DNA of 64,000 bases from Acidithiobacillus ferridurans (GCF_003966655.1 NZ_AP018795.1:1020001-1084000); one strand, 5' to 3'. Counted from the stretch's first letter, positions 21,890-31,965 are shown. Numbers and translations: made by a program. Notes: a model not told the origin generated them from the letters alone.

Positions 21890-22243
21890 CTAATGTTTCC
21901 GGGAAAAATAACGCCACCCTGTGCGTAGCGCATGATACCACAGCCCCAGTTCTCGAACCGGACGAACCAGGGAATCCGCGGTATCCATGATCTCCACACT
22001 CAGATACCTGAGTGTGGAGTCCACCCGATCCATCTGTACTCGCCCGGTCCGGGTAATATGTTTGATATCCGCCAATGCCACCTTGGCATCGAATATCAGC
22101 GGTCCAATGTCTTGTTCAGCCCTGGCCAGCAGCCTTTCCAGACGCAACTGGGTCCGTATCAGCACGACCGCTGTCACCGTGATGACCAACAGAATAATGA
22201 TCATGACAATGGCAATGATGGTTACCCCCGCACTGACAGTCAT
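21890..22243 (-). CDS. DUF948-like single-pass membrane protein
   Basis: A 117-residue protein with one strong N-terminal membrane segment (VTIIAIVMIIILLVITVTAV) followed by a helical region (RTQLRLERLLARAEQDIGPL) typical of DUF948-like proteins. A GTG 24 bases upstream is in frame, but ATG 22243 lies after a GGGGGGAGG tract and is preferred. It is the first gene after a predicted promoter at 22344-22373 and is followed by the YtxH-like gene. Biochemical function is unknown. Confidence 0.7.
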   Translation of the reverse strand: MTVSAGVTIIAIVMIIILLVITVTAVVLIRTQLRLERLLARAEQDIGPLIFDAKVALADIKHITRTGRVQMDRVDSTLRYLSVEIMDTADSLVRPVRELGLWYHALRTGWRYFSRKH

Positions 22244-22343
22244 CCTCCCCCCCAAGCTTCCGGACACCGAAAGCCAATGCCATTAAATGCGGTGAAGGGC
22301 AACAATCCGCCACAACCCCGTGCCTATCGCGCCACCTCTTTTC

Positions 22344-22373
22344 ATTATAAGCCGCATCTGCGGGCTGGGTAAA
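22344..22373 (-). promoter_or_regulatory. Predicted promoter of the DUF948-ytxH pair
   Basis: A perfect TATAAT (22349-22344) with TTTACC (22373-22368) 18 bases upstream. The inverted repeat CCGCA-TC-TGCGG (22352-22363) lies inside the spacer and could be an operator. Confidence 0.55.
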
Positions 22374-22407
22374 ATCGCAGGCGCCAAGGTGACGCGCGCA
22401 GGCTTCC

Positions 22408-23154
22408 TCAGAATGACAATACATATCCCATCACGGCCAGTCCGACGACACCCAGCAGCCCGAGAGCCACCCTGCTCCAGGTCTGCCGCGCACCGGTCAA
22501 TCTGTAGTATGGATGCCGGGAATGATAAGTTCGCCAAACCCCCCAGAGCAGGACCAGCCATAGTCCGGACAGCAACCATGCGCCGAGCACATCACTGGGC
22601 CAATGCACCCCGAGGATCAGACGACTCCAGGAGATAGCCGCCACCAAACCCGCAAGCACCGTCACCAGCGCCAGACGCAGGCCTCGATGCCGCAGCGTGG
22701 CAAGGAGGTAGAGCGCCAGCAGGCCATAGACCACGACGCTGACGCTCACATGTCCACTGGGAAACGCGGCTGGCAACATTTCCGCCGCGCCCGGGGGACG
22801 AGCACGTGCGGTTGTCACTTTGATCAGTTGAACGAGTACGGCCAATATCGCCGTGCCGAATACCAGCAGGAAACCATCAAAGAAACGCCAGGTTGCGAAA
22901 CAGGCAGCGGCCATCAGCGCCAGCAGCCAAGGCAGAAAATCCGGCCCGCCGAGCTGTGTCACCCTGGCCCAGAATGGCTGCCAACCAGGGGTCCTGGATT
23001 GCAGAATCACTGTCTCCCAACGGGCGTCCAGCAGTGCTACCCGATGCAGGAGCAGACCCGCCAGAAGATCTCCCGCATAAAGCCAGAGTAACGCCGCCAG
23101 CCCCACAGCGAGTAGCAATAAAGCCAGCAATTCCCAGCGTTGTGGTCCGCGCAT
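22408..23154 (-). CDS. PAP2-superfamily membrane phosphatase
   Basis: A 248-residue integral membrane protein with about six hydrophobic segments. The three PAP2/acid phosphatase motifs are present: KVTTARARPP, PSGHVS and SWSRLILGVHWPSDV. Relatives dephosphorylate undecaprenyl diphosphate (BacA-independent recycling) or phosphatidic acid. The gene starts three bases after dgkA, whose kinase makes phosphatidic acid, so a lipid-phosphate role is plausible. The exact substrate cannot be decided. Confidence 0.88.
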   Translation of the reverse strand: MRGPQRWELLALLLLAVGLAALLWLYAGDLLAGLLLHRVALLDARWETVILQSRTPGWQPFWARVTQLGGPDFLPWLLALMAAACFATWRFFDGFLLVFGTAILAVLVQLIKVTTARARPPGAAEMLPAAFPSGHVSVSVVVYGLLALYLLATLRHRGLRLALVTVLAGLVAAISWSRLILGVHWPSDVLGAWLLSGLWLVLLWGVWRTYHSRHPYYRLTGARQTWSRVALGLLGVVGLAVMGYVLSF

Positions 23155-23157
23155 CGG

Positions 23158-23523
23158 TCACCCCCCCATGCGCAGGTACCGCCATAACAGCAACGCGGCG
23201 ATCAGTACTGCGGTGAAGCTCAGTACCAGCACCGCCGCCGCGCCGCAATCCTTCGCGCGCGCTACCAGAGGGTGATATTCCGGGCTTACGAGATCAGCGA
23301 GCGATTCTACGGCGCTGTTGAGCAATTCTGCCGCAAGCACCGTGCCCATGAGCAAAATGCCGACCCCCCACCAAAGGAGAGACGCCCCTGTCCAGTACAG
23401 AAGGATCACGCCCCCCGCCACCGCCAGCAACTCGGTCCGGAAGCTGGCTTCCTCGCGGGTAGCGATCCACAACCCACGCCCCGCAAAAAGGGCGCGCCGC
23501 CATAAGGCGCTGTTTTTTTTCAC
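23158..23523 (-). CDS. dgkA: Diacylglycerol kinase DgkA
   Basis: A small trimeric inner-membrane kinase that recycles diacylglycerol from osmoregulated glucan synthesis to phosphatidic acid. It has 121 residues, matching the family. Signatures are the amphipathic N-terminus ([10 protein letters not shown]) and the catalytic ELLNSAVE(S)[12 protein letters not shown] followed by [12 protein letters not shown]. Three membrane helices are visible. The start is GTG, overlapping the radC stop as GTGA. It is transcribed with radC upstream and the PAP2 phosphatase downstream. Confidence 0.95.
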   Translation of the reverse strand: MKKNSALWRRALFAGRGLWIATREEASFRTELLAVAGGVILLYWTGASLLWWGVGILLMGTVLAAELLNSAVESLADLVSPEYHPLVARAKDCGAAAVLVLSFTAVLIAALLLWRYLRMGG

Positions 23524-24194
23524 CAGCCCCCCTGTTCGCGCAAGGACAAAGGCTCACCATCACCGACAATGAAGTGATCCAGCAAGCGCAAGTCCAGTAG
23601 TTGCATGGCCTGATCCAGACGCCGCGTCAGGGAAAGGTCCGCCGCGCTGGGCTCCGCCACACCGGAGGGATGATTGTGCGCAACGATGAGCGCCGCCGCA
23701 TTCAGCTCGAGGGCGCGCTTCAGCACTTCGCGAATGTGCACCGTAGCGCCGTCGATAGTGCCGAGGAACATCTCCTCAAAACGCAGCACCCGGTGCCGAT
23801 TATCCAGAAAGATCACCGCAAAAACCTCCCGGCAGCGGTCACGCAAAGTAGCAGACAGATACTGTCGTACCCGCAGCGGCGAATCAAGGCCGTCCCCACG
23901 TTGCCACTCCTCGGCAAGATGACGCCTACCCATTTCCAGCACCGCCTGCAGGAGGGCATATTTCGCGTCGCCGAGTCCTTTATGTACACAAAAATCATGA
24001 TGGGAGGCAGTGAGCAATGCCCGCAAACTGCCAAAACTCAGCAGCAGCTCCCTGGCCAGATCCACTGCGCTTTTACCCACCACCCCCACCCGCAGAAAAA
24101 TCGCCAGCAATTCCGCATCCGACAGCGTCGCGGCCCCTTTTTGCAATAATCTTTCCCGCGGACGCTCGTCCATCGGCCAATCAGTGATGGCCAT
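23520..24194 (-). CDS. radC: RadC-family JAB1/MPN protein
   Basis: A 224-residue protein with an N-terminal helix-hairpin-helix-like UPF0758 region ([30 protein letters not shown]) and a C-terminal RadC domain. The metal-binding JAMM motif is intact: [19 protein letters not shown]. Despite the name a recombination-repair role is not established. AAGGAGGG precedes the ATG. It is divergent from coaBC with only about 30 bases between them. Confidence 0.93.
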   Translation of the reverse strand: MAITDWPMDERPRERLLQKGAATLSDAELLAIFLRVGVVGKSAVDLARELLLSFGSLRALLTASHHDFCVHKGLGDAKYALLQAVLEMGRRHLAEEWQRGDGLDSPLRVRQYLSATLRDRCREVFAVIFLDNRHRVLRFEEMFLGTIDGATVHIREVLKRALELNAAALIVAHNHPSGVAEPSAADLSLTRRLDQAMQLLDLRLLDHFIVGDGEPLSLREQGGW

Positions 24195-24226
24195 ACGCTC
24201 CCTCCTTCCCTTACACTGGGAATGTG

Positions 24227-25483
24227 ATGACTGATAGCGTATTCAACACGACGGAGCCCCTCGCTGGCAAACGGATTCTTCTAGGCGTGGGCGGCAGTAT
24301 TGCCGCCTACAAAAGCCCGGAAATCGTGCGCGCCCTGCGCCAGGCCGGTGTAGAGTTGCGTGTAGTCATGACACGGAGCGCAGCACAGTTTGTAACCCCG
24401 CTGACCTTGCAGGCCATGAGCGGCGAGCCCGTGCGTAGCGATCTCTTTGCCGCTACCGAAGAGGCGGCCATGGACCATATCCGTCTGGCCCGCTGGGCGA
24501 ACGCCCTCCTGATCGCGCCCATCTCCGCTAACGGAATGGCCCGTCTCGCTCAAGGTCTGGCGGATGACCTCCTCGGCACCATTGTGCTCGCCAGTCGTGT
24601 GCCGCTTTTTCTCGCACCCGCGATGAACAGTGCCATGTGGATGCACCCCGCGACTCAACGTAACCTTGCGCAGCTCCAGGCGGATGGCGCCCACTTCTTG
24701 GGTCCCGACAGCGGCAGTCTCGCCTGCGGCGAGGACGGCGCTGGACGATTGTTGGCGCCCGACCGGCTGGTGGGCGAACTACGTCTAGCCCTGGCCGAGA
24801 AAACCCTGCGCGGCCAACGTGTCCTCATTACCGCCGGTCCGACTTGGGAGGCAATCGATCCGGCAAGAGGTCTCAGCAATCGGGCTAGTGGCCGCCAGGG
24901 CTTCGCCCTCTCCCAGGCCTGCGCAGAAGCGGGAGCGGAGGTGCTACTGATTACCGGACCCACCCATGAACAAACCCCGCCGGGAGTAAGCCGCCTGGAT
25001 GTCGTCTCTGCGCGGGATATGCTCACGGCCTGCCTGCAGGCTCTGGACCGACCGACGGATATATTTATCGCCAACGCTGCCGTGGCCGACCATAGACCGA
25101 GTCACTTCAGCGCCCAAAAGCTCAGCAAAACCGCTATTGCCAATCCCCTTCCCCTCAGCATCAATCCGGATATTGTCAGTGCTGTAGATCGGGATTCCCG
25201 GCGACCACGCTATATCGTCGCCTTCGCAGCCGAGACCCATAATCACCTTGCCACCGCTGGTACCAAGGCGCAGCGCAAGGGCGCGGACGTTATCGTGGTC
25301 AACGATATCAATTCTGCCGAGCTGGGGATGGGGGCCGCCGATAATGCCTGCAGCATCCTGCAGGGTGAACGGGTGCTGCACATCCCGCGCTGCAGCAAAA
25401 TCGATCTGGCGCGCCACCTGGTGCGTCACCTCAGTAGTTTTATCTCACTGCCTGGAACGGAGATTGAAGACCTTCATGAATAA
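24227..25483 (+). CDS. coaBC: Bifunctional PPC decarboxylase / phosphopantothenate-cysteine ligase CoaBC
   Basis: Two consecutive steps of coenzyme A synthesis. It has 418 residues from ATG 24227. The N-terminal CoaC flavoprotein domain has [18 protein letters not shown], the catalytic His in [18 protein letters not shown], and the Cys in [11 protein letters not shown]. The C-terminal CoaB domain begins with [20 protein letters not shown] and keeps the lysine-containing QKLSKT. The usual SSGKMG is here ASGRQG, a visible deviation. GTG 24224 is an alternative start. No Shine-Dalgarno sequence is seen and a TACACT box lies nine bases upstream. It overlaps dut by eight bases, the classical dfp-dut pair. 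Confidence 0.95.
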   Translation: MTDSVFNTTEPLAGKRILLGVGGSIAAYKSPEIVRALRQAGVELRVVMTRSAAQFVTPLTLQAMSGEPVRSDLFAATEEAAMDHIRLARWANALLIAPISANGMARLAQGLADDLLGTIVLASRVPLFLAPAMNSAMWMHPATQRNLAQLQADGAHFLGPDSGSLACGEDGAGRLLAPDRLVGELRLALAEKTLRGQRVLITAGPTWEAIDPARGLSNRASGRQGFALSQACAEAGAEVLLITGPTHEQTPPGVSRLDVVSARDMLTACLQALDRPTDIFIANAAVADHRPSHFSAQKLSKTAIANPLPLSINPDIVSAVDRDSRRPRYIVAFAAETHNHLATAGTKAQRKGADVIVVNDINSAELGMGAADNACSILQGERVLHIPRCSKIDLARHLVRHLSSFISLPGTEIEDLHE

Positions 25484-25928
25484 CCTGCAAATTCGCATCC
25501 TGGATCCGCGTATCGGCCAGGATTGGCCTCTTCCTCATTACGCCAGCGCCGACGCAGCAGGCATGGACCTACGTGCCTGTCTGGACAACCCGCTGCGGCT
25601 GGCTCCGGGGCAGGCCGAACTCGTCTCCGCCGGATTTGCCATGCATATCGGCAACCCTCAGGTTACAGCGCTGTTGCTGCCGCGCTCCGGTCTGGGGCAC
25701 CGCGGGTTGGTACTGGGCAACTTGGTGGGCCTCATCGATGCGGATTACCAAGGGCCGCTGAAGATGTCCCTGTGGAATCGCGGCAGCGCAGAAATACTCA
25801 TCGAACCTGGTGAGCGCGTCGCGCAACTGGTGCTGGTGCCGGTTATCCGTCCCGCCATTACGGTGGTGGACCATTTTGCAGCCAGCGTACGGGGTGCCTG
25901 CGGATTTGGCAGCACCGGACGACAATAA
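25476..25928 (+). CDS. dut: dUTP diphosphatase
   Basis: Trimeric dUTPase that hydrolyses dUTP to dUMP, keeping uracil out of DNA and feeding thymidylate synthesis. It has 150 residues, as in E. coli. All five motifs are visible: [46 protein letters not shown] and [12 protein letters not shown]. The start ATG lies within the last codons of coaBC (ATGAATAA). A short CGGGG-CTGA-CCCCG hairpin follows about 70 bases downstream but has no U-run. Confidence 0.97.
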   Translation: MNNLQIRILDPRIGQDWPLPHYASADAAGMDLRACLDNPLRLAPGQAELVSAGFAMHIGNPQVTALLLPRSGLGHRGLVLGNLVGLIDADYQGPLKMSLWNRGSAEILIEPGERVAQLVLVPVIRPAITVVDHFAASVRGACGFGSTGRQ

Positions 25929-26035
25929 CAGGCGGGTACGCTCCCTCCCGACGTGGCCTACTAGCGCAGGTACCACCGAAGCCTCGGGCGGGGCTGACCC
26001 CGTTAGCGAACGTATAGGGGCATAGCGACCTGAGC

Positions 26036-26063
26036 AAAAAAAACGGCCACGAAGGACGGGCCG
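26036..26063 (-). terminator. Intrinsic terminator of the alpha operon / superoperon
   Basis: On the minus strand CGGCC (26063-26059), a ten-base loop, GGCCG (26048-26044) and then eight T (26043-26036). It lies about 25 bases after the rplQ stop and closes the long leftward ribosomal transcript. Confidence 0.8.
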
Positions 26064-26087
26064 GTTTTCTGATCACGACATACAGAA

Positions 26088-26462
26088 TTATTCGGCGGCT
26101 GCCGTTTGCCGGTCTACCAGCTCGACAATAGCCAACGGCGCATTATCACCAGCCCGAAAACCGTATTTGACGATACGCAAATAACCACCTGGCCGCGCCA
26201 GGTAGTGCGGGCCAAGGTCATCAAACAATTTTACCACTGCCTGGCGATCGCGCAGGCGAGAAAATGCCAGACGTCGTTTTGCGACGGTCGCCTCCTTCGC
26301 AAGCGTGATCATGGGCTCGGCAAAGCGCCGCAACTCCTTGGCTTTCGGCAAGGTAGTAACGATCCGCTCATGATGAAACAACGACACCATCATGTTCGCA
26401 AACATGGCCTGTCGATGACTGCTATTACGATTTAACTGTTTACCACTTTTACGATGACGCAT
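26088..26462 (-). CDS. rplQ: 50S ribosomal protein L17
   Basis: Large-subunit protein near the exit tunnel, 124 residues. The start is the canonical [12 protein letters not shown], followed by HRQAMFANM and the block [20 protein letters not shown]. It is the last gene of the alpha operon, 30 bases after rpoA, and is followed by an intrinsic terminator. Confidence 0.98.
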   Translation of the reverse strand: MRHRKSGKQLNRNSSHRQAMFANMMVSLFHHERIVTTLPKAKELRRFAEPMITLAKEATVAKRRLAFSRLRDRQAVVKLFDDLGPHYLARPGGYLRIVKYGFRAGDNAPLAIVELVDRQTAAAE

Positions 26463-26492
26463 GGCACCATTCCCTCTACATAATTTCTAACG

Positions 26493-27512
26493 TTAGCCGA
26501 TGATCGAGTCCGTATCTGCCGCTCGCCCGGGCACCGGCGGCAGATTTTCCGGCGGCCAGCTGTCGAGTCGCATCCCCAACGTCAGGCCATGCGCCACCAA
26601 AACTTCCTTTATCTCATTGAGCGACTTGCGTCCCAGATTAGGCGCCTTTAAAAGTTCCTGCTCCGATTTCTGCACTAAATCGCCGATATAAAAAATGTCC
26701 TCAGCCTTCAAGCAGTTCGCCGACCGCACCGTGAGTTCCAGATCATCGACCGGACGAATCAACAGGGGCGTAAGGCTCTGGCTGACCTGCACTTGCGATG
26801 CCTCTGGTATTTCCAGGGTTTCCGCACCCGCCAGCACGCCAAGCTGACTGCGAAAAATGCGGGCAGCCTCCTGCACCGCCCAGACCGGATCCACCACACC
26901 ATTGGTTTCGACATCCAGTACTAGACGATCCAGGTCGGTACGTTGCTCAACCCGGGCGTTTTCCACCAGATAGCTCACCCGCAGCACCGGACTAAAACTT
27001 GCGTCCAGAGCCATCACACCGATACGTTTTTCATGCGACTGACGTCGCGTAGCAGCCGCGTCATAGCCACGTCCTTCGTCAATACGCAAATGGAGTACCA
27101 GTTCGACATCGCGGGTCAGCGTTGCGATGACCTGCTCCGGATTCGCCACTTCGATACCATGTTCCGATACGATATCGGCGCCGGTCATTTGGCCGGGGCC
27201 ACGCTTGCGCAGTGTCACCACCGCATCTCCGCGTCCGTGCGCCCGTACCGCCAGCATCTTCAAGTTGAGCAGGATATCCACCACGTCTTCCTGCACGCCC
27301 TCGATGCTCGAGTACTCGTGCAACACGCCTTCAATCTCCACCTCGGTAACCGCCGCACCTTTGAGAGACGACAACAACACCCGGCGCAACCCACTACCCA
27401 GAGTGTGGCCAAAACCACGCTCCAAGGGCCCAAGGGCCATACGCGCACGGCGTGCTGAAATCACTTCCACGTCAACGCCCTGCGGGCGCAACAGCTCTCC
27501 AACCTCAGTCAT
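26493..27512 (-). CDS. rpoA: RNA polymerase alpha subunit
   Basis: Scaffold subunit that nucleates RNA polymerase assembly. It has 339 residues. The N-terminal dimerisation domain (about 1-235) has the marked [20 protein letters not shown] block. The C-terminal domain (about 255-325), which contacts UP elements and activators, has [20 protein letters not shown] and [29 protein letters not shown] precedes the ATG. Located between rpsD and rplQ as in most bacteria. Confidence 0.98.
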   Translation of the reverse strand: MTEVGELLRPQGVDVEVISARRARMALGPLERGFGHTLGSGLRRVLLSSLKGAAVTEVEIEGVLHEYSSIEGVQEDVVDILLNLKMLAVRAHGRGDAVVTLRKRGPGQMTGADIVSEHGIEVANPEQVIATLTRDVELVLHLRIDEGRGYDAAATRRQSHEKRIGVMALDASFSPVLRVSYLVENARVEQRTDLDRLVLDVETNGVVDPVWAVQEAARIFRSQLGVLAGAETLEIPEASQVQVSQSLTPLLIRPVDDLELTVRSANCLKAEDIFYIGDLVQKSEQELLKAPNLGRKSLNEIKEVLVAHGLTLGMRLDSWPPENLPPVPGRAADTDSIIG

Positions 27513-27534
27513 AAGCGTTCCTCAACCCCCGGTC

Positions 27535-28161
27535 TTACTTAGAGTACAACTCCACGACGACCTGTTCGTTCAAATCCGGGGCCATGTCTTCTCGCACCGG
27601 CACGGCTTTGATGGTCGCCTTAAGTTCGGTAGTGTCCATGCTCACCCATTCCGGGAAACCACGACCTGCTGTAGCTTCAACCGATGCAGCAATACGGATA
27701 TGCGTCCGGGCGGCCTCAGCGACGCTCACAACGTCCCCGGCACGTACCTGGTAAGACGGAATATCCACACGTCGGCCATTAACCAGAATGTGGCCATGAC
27801 GAACGACCTGGCGCGCCTCCGCACGGGATGCGCCGAAACCCAAACGATACGCAACATTGTCGAGACGCAACTCGAGGAACCGAAGCAGCAACTCGCCGGT
27901 GACACCGCGTGCCTGACTCGCCCGCTGGAAATATCGCCGAAACTGCCCCTCCAACACGCCGTAAATGCGCCGGATTTTCTGCTTCTCACGCAACTGCCCG
28001 CCATACTCGCTGACACGTCCCCGCCGCTGGCCATGCTGCCCAGGGGCGTAGGCCCGTATACTCACTGGACATTTATCAGAAAAGCATTTCTCACCCTTGA
28101 GAAACAACTTTCCGCCTTCGCGCCGACACAAACGACAACTCGGACCCGTATATTTAGCCAC
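27535..28161 (-). CDS. rpsD: 30S ribosomal protein S4, zinc-binding form
   Basis: Primary 16S rRNA-binding protein and, in E. coli, translational repressor of the alpha operon. It has 208 residues when begun at GTG 28161, six bases after GGAGG; the TTG at 28167 abuts the ribosome-binding site. The N-terminus carries four cysteines, C9, C12, C26 and C31, the same positions as in the zinc-containing Thermus S4, whereas E. coli S4 lacks this set. The S4 RNA-binding domain (RLDNVAYRLGFGASRAEARQ, VVRHGHILVNGRRVDI) is intact. Confidence 0.95.
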   Translation of the reverse strand: MAKYTGPSCRLCRREGGKLFLKGEKCFSDKCPVSIRAYAPGQHGQRRGRVSEYGGQLREKQKIRRIYGVLEGQFRRYFQRASQARGVTGELLLRFLELRLDNVAYRLGFGASRAEARQVVRHGHILVNGRRVDIPSYQVRAGDVVSVAEAARTHIRIAASVEATAGRGFPEWVSMDTTELKATIKAVPVREDMAPDLNEQVVVELYSK

Positions 28162-28181
28162 AGACAACCTCCACCTAAAAT

Positions 28182-28577
28182 TTAAACACGCCGCTTTTTA
28201 GGCGGACGGCATCCGTTATGAGGAATCGGCGTTACATCGCGGATACTCGCGATACGGAAACCAATGGAATGAAGTGCACGCACAGTGCTCTCGCGTCCAG
28301 GCCCCGGTCCCCGGACTTCGACATCCAGGTTCTTTACACCAAACTCCTGAGCTTTTTTACCCGCGTTTTCAGCGGCTACCTGGGCCGCAAAAGGTGTACT
28401 TTTGCGCGAGCCCCGAAACCCCGATCCACCGGAGCTGGCCCAAGTCAGCACATTACCCTGACGATCACTGATGGTGATAATCGTGTTGTTGAAAGATGCG
28501 TAAATATGCGCGACGCCATCCAGGACATTTTTCTTGACCTTCTTTCGCGCACGAGTATTCGTTTGAGTTTTTGCCAT
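28182..28577 (-). CDS. rpsK: 30S ribosomal protein S11
   Basis: Platform protein of the small subunit, near the Shine-Dalgarno helix; 131 residues. Signatures: [40 protein letters not shown], and the end [19 protein letters not shown]. It lies between rpsM (17 bases) and rpsD in the usual alpha-operon order. Confidence 0.98.
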   Translation of the reverse strand: MAKTQTNTRARKKVKKNVLDGVAHIYASFNNTIITISDRQGNVLTWASSGGSGFRGSRKSTPFAAQVAAENAGKKAQEFGVKNLDVEVRGPGPGRESTVRALHSIGFRIASIRDVTPIPHNGCRPPKKRRV

Positions 28578-28594
28578 TTCTGGAATCTTCCTGC

Positions 28595-28951
28595 CTATCG
28601 CGTAATAGATTTGGCGGGACCTTTACGCGTACGCGCATTGGTCTTGGTCCGCTGACCGTGAACAGGGAGGCCGCGCCGATGCCGTATGCCGCGGTAACAC
28701 CCCAGGTCCATCAGGCGTTTTATGTTCATGGTAACTTCGCGGCGCAGGTCGCCCTCCACAAGAAACTTTGCAATCTCCGAACGTATGCGTTCCAGCTCAG
28801 GCTCGCTGATATCCTTGACCCGCATATCACATGCAATGTCGGCTGCGCTCAGAACGGTCCGGGCACGCGTTCTGCCGATACCGTAAATATACGTCAAGGC
28901 AATTTCTATTTGTTTGTTATTCGGAATATTTACACCAGCGATGCGGGCCAT
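28595..28951 (-). CDS. rpsM: 30S ribosomal protein S13
   Basis: Head protein of the small subunit that contacts the P-site tRNA and bridge B1. It has 118 residues. ATG 28951 ([14 protein letters not shown]) is chosen because it matches the family start and follows GGAGG by eight bases; an open extension of five codons upstream is not conserved. Other signatures: [33 protein letters not shown]. Confidence 0.98.
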   Translation of the reverse strand: MARIAGVNIPNNKQIEIALTYIYGIGRTRARTVLSAADIACDMRVKDISEPELERIRSEIAKFLVEGDLRREVTMNIKRLMDLGCYRGIRHRRGLPVHGQRTKTNARTRKGPAKSITR

Positions 28952-29014
28952 CCGCAATTCCTCCAAGAGACTGAGTGGGGTGACCCCACAAGACTAAACA
29001 GTTTCGCCCGCACC

Positions 29015-29128
29015 TTAACCCTGGCGCTGTTTATGGCGCGGCTCAACACAAATCACCCGAACCACGCCATTACGACGAACAATTTTGCAGTTACGACAAA
29101 GCTTTTTAACAGATGCGCGAACCTTCAT
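29015..29128 (-). CDS. rpmJ: 50S ribosomal protein L36, zinc (C+) form
   Basis: A 37-residue protein read directly from the minus strand: [20 protein letters not shown], then [17 protein letters not shown]. The zinc ligands C11, C14, C27 and H32 are all present, so this is the metal-binding paralogue type. It lies eight bases after infA and before rpsM, its standard place. Confidence 0.96.
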
Positions 29129-29136
29129 GACACCCC

Positions 29137-29355
29137 CTATTTGGCACGATAAATGATGCGACCCTTCGTTAAATCGTAGGGCGTCATCTCTACAGTAACC
29201 TTATCTCCAGGCAAAATACGAATATAATGCATCCGCATTTTCCCGGAGATATGTGCATTGACGACATAACCATTTTCTAAGCGAACCTTAAAGGTCGCGC
29301 TTGGTAAATTCTCCACTACCTCACCCTGCATTTCCAGGGTATCTTCTTTCGACAT
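29137..29355 (-). CDS. infA: Translation initiation factor IF-1
   Basis: Binds the 30S A site during initiation. It has 72 residues with a single OB-fold/S1-like domain: [20 protein letters not shown], then [20 protein letters not shown] and [20 protein letters not shown]. The ATG directly abuts the adk stop (TAA-ATG), implying tight coupling. In E. coli infA is elsewhere; its position between adk and rpmJ resembles Firmicutes and betaproteobacterial spc operons. Confidence 0.98.
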
Positions 29356-30012
29356 TTAGCGTGCTACCCCTACCGCTTTCACGATTCTAGAGAATACCTC
29401 ATCCGCCTCACCCTCTCCGCTCACCAAGTGGTAAGCAGACCGATCGTGATAATACGCAATCAACGGCGCAGTTTCTGTCTGATAAACAGCCAGGCGCCTA
29501 CGAATCACCGCCGGCTGATCATCCTCGCGTTGCAACAACACCCCCCCGCAGGCATCACAGATCCCTTCGACTGCAGGCGGGTGATAGCGTACATGGTAAA
29601 TCGCCCCGCACGTCGCACACACTCGCCGTCCGGAAAGACGCTCCACGATTTCTTCATCAGCCAACTCAATATGAAGCACCGACGCAATTTGATCACCACG
29701 TCCGGCAAGCAAATCGTCCAGCGCGTTCGCCTGGTGAATAGTCCGGGGAAATCCATCGAAAACAACCCCCGTCGCCGCATCCGGAAGAAGCAACCGCTCT
29801 GCAACGATGCCAATGATAATTTCGTCGCCAACGAGCGCGCCGGACTCCATAACCGCCGCAGCACGAACACCAATGTCACTACCGGACTGAACCGAGGCGC
29901 GGAGCATATCACCGGTAGAGACATGAGGCAAGCCTAACAACTGGGCCAAGCGCTGCGCCTGTGTCCCTTTGCCAACGCCCGGCGCACCGAGAAAAATAAA
30001 ATGCTTTGCCAC
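29356..30012 (-). CDS. adk: Adenylate kinase with zinc-type LID
   Basis: Cytosolic enzyme that interconverts ATP + AMP and 2 ADP. It has 218 residues from GTG 30012, two bases after the secY stop; the open frame further upstream lies inside secY and is not adk-like. The P-loop is GAPGVGKGTQAQR, the AMP site STGDMLRASV and FDGFPRTIHQA. The LID domain has four cysteines (C132, C135, C152, C155; CATCG and CDACG), the structural zinc site common in Gram-positive enzymes but absent from E. coli Adk. Its place in the spc operon between secY and infA is likewise Firmicutes-like. Confidence 0.95.
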   Translation of the reverse strand: MAKHFIFLGAPGVGKGTQAQRLAQLLGLPHVSTGDMLRASVQSGSDIGVRAAAVMESGALVGDEIIIGIVAERLLLPDAATGVVFDGFPRTIHQANALDDLLAGRGDQIASVLHIELADEEIVERLSGRRVCATCGAIYHVRYHPPAVEGICDACGGVLLQREDDQPAVIRRRLAVYQTETAPLIAYYHDRSAYHLVSGEGEADEVFSRIVKAVGVAR

Positions 30013-30014
30013 CC

Positions 30015-31346
30015 TCACCGCCCGCCAAGAGGGTTTTTGCGAATCAACCCTTCGTACTGGTGCGTCAGCAAATGGCTCTGAATCTGGCCCATCAGGTCCA
30101 TCATCACGACGACCACGATCAGCAGACTCGTGCCGCCAAAATAGAATGGGACATTGTACTGCACAATGAGAAATTCCGGCAGCAAACAAACCAGGGTCAG
30201 ATATATGGCGCCCCAGAGCGTAAGCCGGGTAAGAATACGATCCATATACTTAGCCGTATGCTCACCTGGTCGAATGCCTGGTACGAAAGCGCCGGACTTT
30301 TTTAAGTTGTCCGCCGTTTCCCGAGGATTAAAGACCATGGCGGTGTAAAAAAACGCAAAAAATACGATCGCCGTTGTAAACACCACAACGTAAAGAGCAG
30401 AACCAGGACTCAACGCCTGACCGAAGCGCGCCAACCACTCCATACCTGGCACATTCGCAAACCAACCTGACAGAGTCGCGGGCAGCAATATGATGCTGGA
30501 TGCGAATATCGGTGGAATTACTCCGGACATATTCACCTTGAGCGGCATATGGGTGCTCTGCCCACCATATACTTTGCGACCGACCTGCCGTTTGGCGTAC
30601 TGAATGGGAATACGTCTCTGCGCACTCTCCATAAACACCACAAATCCCGTCACAGCGAGCGCCAGCACAAAGAGCGCCACAACAAATAGTGGCTGAAACT
30701 GACCAGTTTTCATCAGTTCAAAGGTCGTCCCTATTGCATCCGGCAGTCCGGCAACAATGCCGGCGAAGATAATCATGGAAATACCGTTACCGATTCCACG
30801 CTCGGTGATCTGTTCCCCAATCCACATCAAAAAAACCGTACCACAAGCCAAAGAAATGGTTGTGGTGAACAAGAATAGCGGGCCCGGGCTAATAACAACC
30901 GGGACATTTCCGGCATGCATCTTCTCAATCGCGATGGCGATTCCCAGACCTTGCATCAGCGCCAATACGACCGTCGCATAACGTGTATACTCTGTTATTT
31001 TGCGCCGCCCGGCCTCGCCTTCCTTTTTTAGTTCCTCAAGTTTCGGAAAAACTGATCCCGCCAACTGAAAAATAATGGATGCGCTGATATAGGGCATGAT
31101 CCCTAACGCAAAAACCGTCAGCCGGGAAAGTGCCCCGCCGGAGAACATGTTGAACATGCCAAGGATGGTTCCCCGTTGCTGATTAAAAAACGTCGCCATA
31201 GCCGCTGGGTCGATTCCGGGCACGGGGATATGCGCCCCCACCCGAAAAACCAGAAGCGCACCCAGCAAAAACAGGATACGGTTACGTAACTCATTGATCT
31301 TACCAGCACCCTGTGCGGCACCTCCAATGCTACGTAACCCAGCCAT
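30015..31346 (-). CDS. secY: Protein translocase subunit SecY
   Basis: Channel subunit of the SecYEG translocon, 443 residues with ten membrane helices. Signatures: [20 protein letters not shown] (helix 2a/plug region), [12 protein letters not shown], and [20 protein letters not shown]. The C-terminus KNPLGGR is near typical. ATG 31346 shares one base with the rplO stop (TGATG); the TTG one codon earlier is rejected. adk follows two bases after the stop. SecE is encoded in the same long gene run, at 55704-56054. Confidence 0.97.
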   Translation of the reverse strand: MAGLRSIGGAAQGAGKINELRNRILFLLGALLVFRVGAHIPVPGIDPAAMATFFNQQRGTILGMFNMFSGGALSRLTVFALGIMPYISASIIFQLAGSVFPKLEELKKEGEAGRRKITEYTRYATVVLALMQGLGIAIAIEKMHAGNVPVVISPGPLFLFTTTISLACGTVFLMWIGEQITERGIGNGISMIIFAGIVAGLPDAIGTTFELMKTGQFQPLFVVALFVLALAVTGFVVFMESAQRRIPIQYAKRQVGRKVYGGQSTHMPLKVNMSGVIPPIFASSIILLPATLSGWFANVPGMEWLARFGQALSPGSALYVVVFTTAIVFFAFFYTAMVFNPRETADNLKKSGAFVPGIRPGEHTAKYMDRILTRLTLWGAIYLTLVCLLPEFLIVQYNVPFYFGGTSLLIVVVVMMDLMGQIQSHLLTHQYEGLIRKNPLGGR

Positions 31347-31783
31347 CAATCTTCCACCTTTCCGCCGGCCTGTTCGATAGCCGCCCTGGCACCAGCGCTG
31401 ACTCGCAGACCACGCACCGTCAACCCCTGAGTGATTTCTCCGGTCAATATAACCTTGACCGCATCGGGTGAACCGCGAACGATGCGCCGCAGTAGCAGAC
31501 CTTCCAAATCCACCACGCCGTCAATGGCTGCAGACTCCAATTGCGATAACGCCACCTCCACGACGCGAACGCCCAACGTGTTACGAAAGCCACGCTTGGG
31601 AATACGTCGTTGCAAAGGCATCTGCCCGCCTTCAAAACCTACCTTATGGTAACCGCCGGACCGCGCGTGCTGGCCCTTATGACCACGCCCGGCCGTCTTG
31701 CCGAAGCCGCTGCCGATACCCCGCCCAACACGCCGGCGGTCCTTCTTTGAGCCCTCTGCGGGCGAGATAGTGTTTAATTTCAT
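31346..31783 (-). CDS. rplO: 50S ribosomal protein L15
   Basis: Late assembly protein, 145 residues. The glycine-rich N-terminus [20 protein letters not shown] and KGQHARSGG are diagnostic, followed by [17 protein letters not shown]. It overlaps rpmD upstream (ATGA) and shares one base with secY downstream. Confidence 0.98.
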   Translation of the reverse strand: MKLNTISPAEGSKKDRRRVGRGIGSGFGKTAGRGHKGQHARSGGYHKVGFEGGQMPLQRRIPKRGFRNTLGVRVVEVALSQLESAAIDGVVDLEGLLLRRIVRGSPDAVKVILTGEITQGLTVRGLRVSAGARAAIEQAGGKVED

Positions 31784-31965
31784 GACAACTCTTCCCAGCG
31801 AAGCAGATAAGGAACCTTGTTTACCATCCCTCGAATCTCCGGGGTATCCAAACGCTCCACCGAGTGATGGGTGTGGCGCAAGCCCAGTCCGACAACGACC
31901 CGACGATGTTTCTCAGCAACGCCTATCAAACTTTTTACCAGCGTGATACGCAGACGTTTACTCAT
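31780..31965 (-). CDS. rpmD: 50S ribosomal protein L30
   Basis: A 61-residue large-subunit protein: [20 protein letters not shown], then [11 protein letters not shown] and the usual [15 protein letters not shown] 31965 is nested in the rpsE end (8-base overlap), and the stop overlaps rplO (TCATGA). An upstream extension lies inside rpsE and is not conserved. Confidence 0.97.
   Translation of the reverse strand: MSKRLRITLVKSLIGVAEKHRRVVVGLGLRHTHHSVERLDTPEIRGMVNKVPYLLRWEELS

Noticed and set aside
25990-26010. CGGGG-CTGA-CCCCG hairpin after dut as a terminator
   Set aside because: The stem is only five pairs and no T-run follows; left as a comment in the dut entry.
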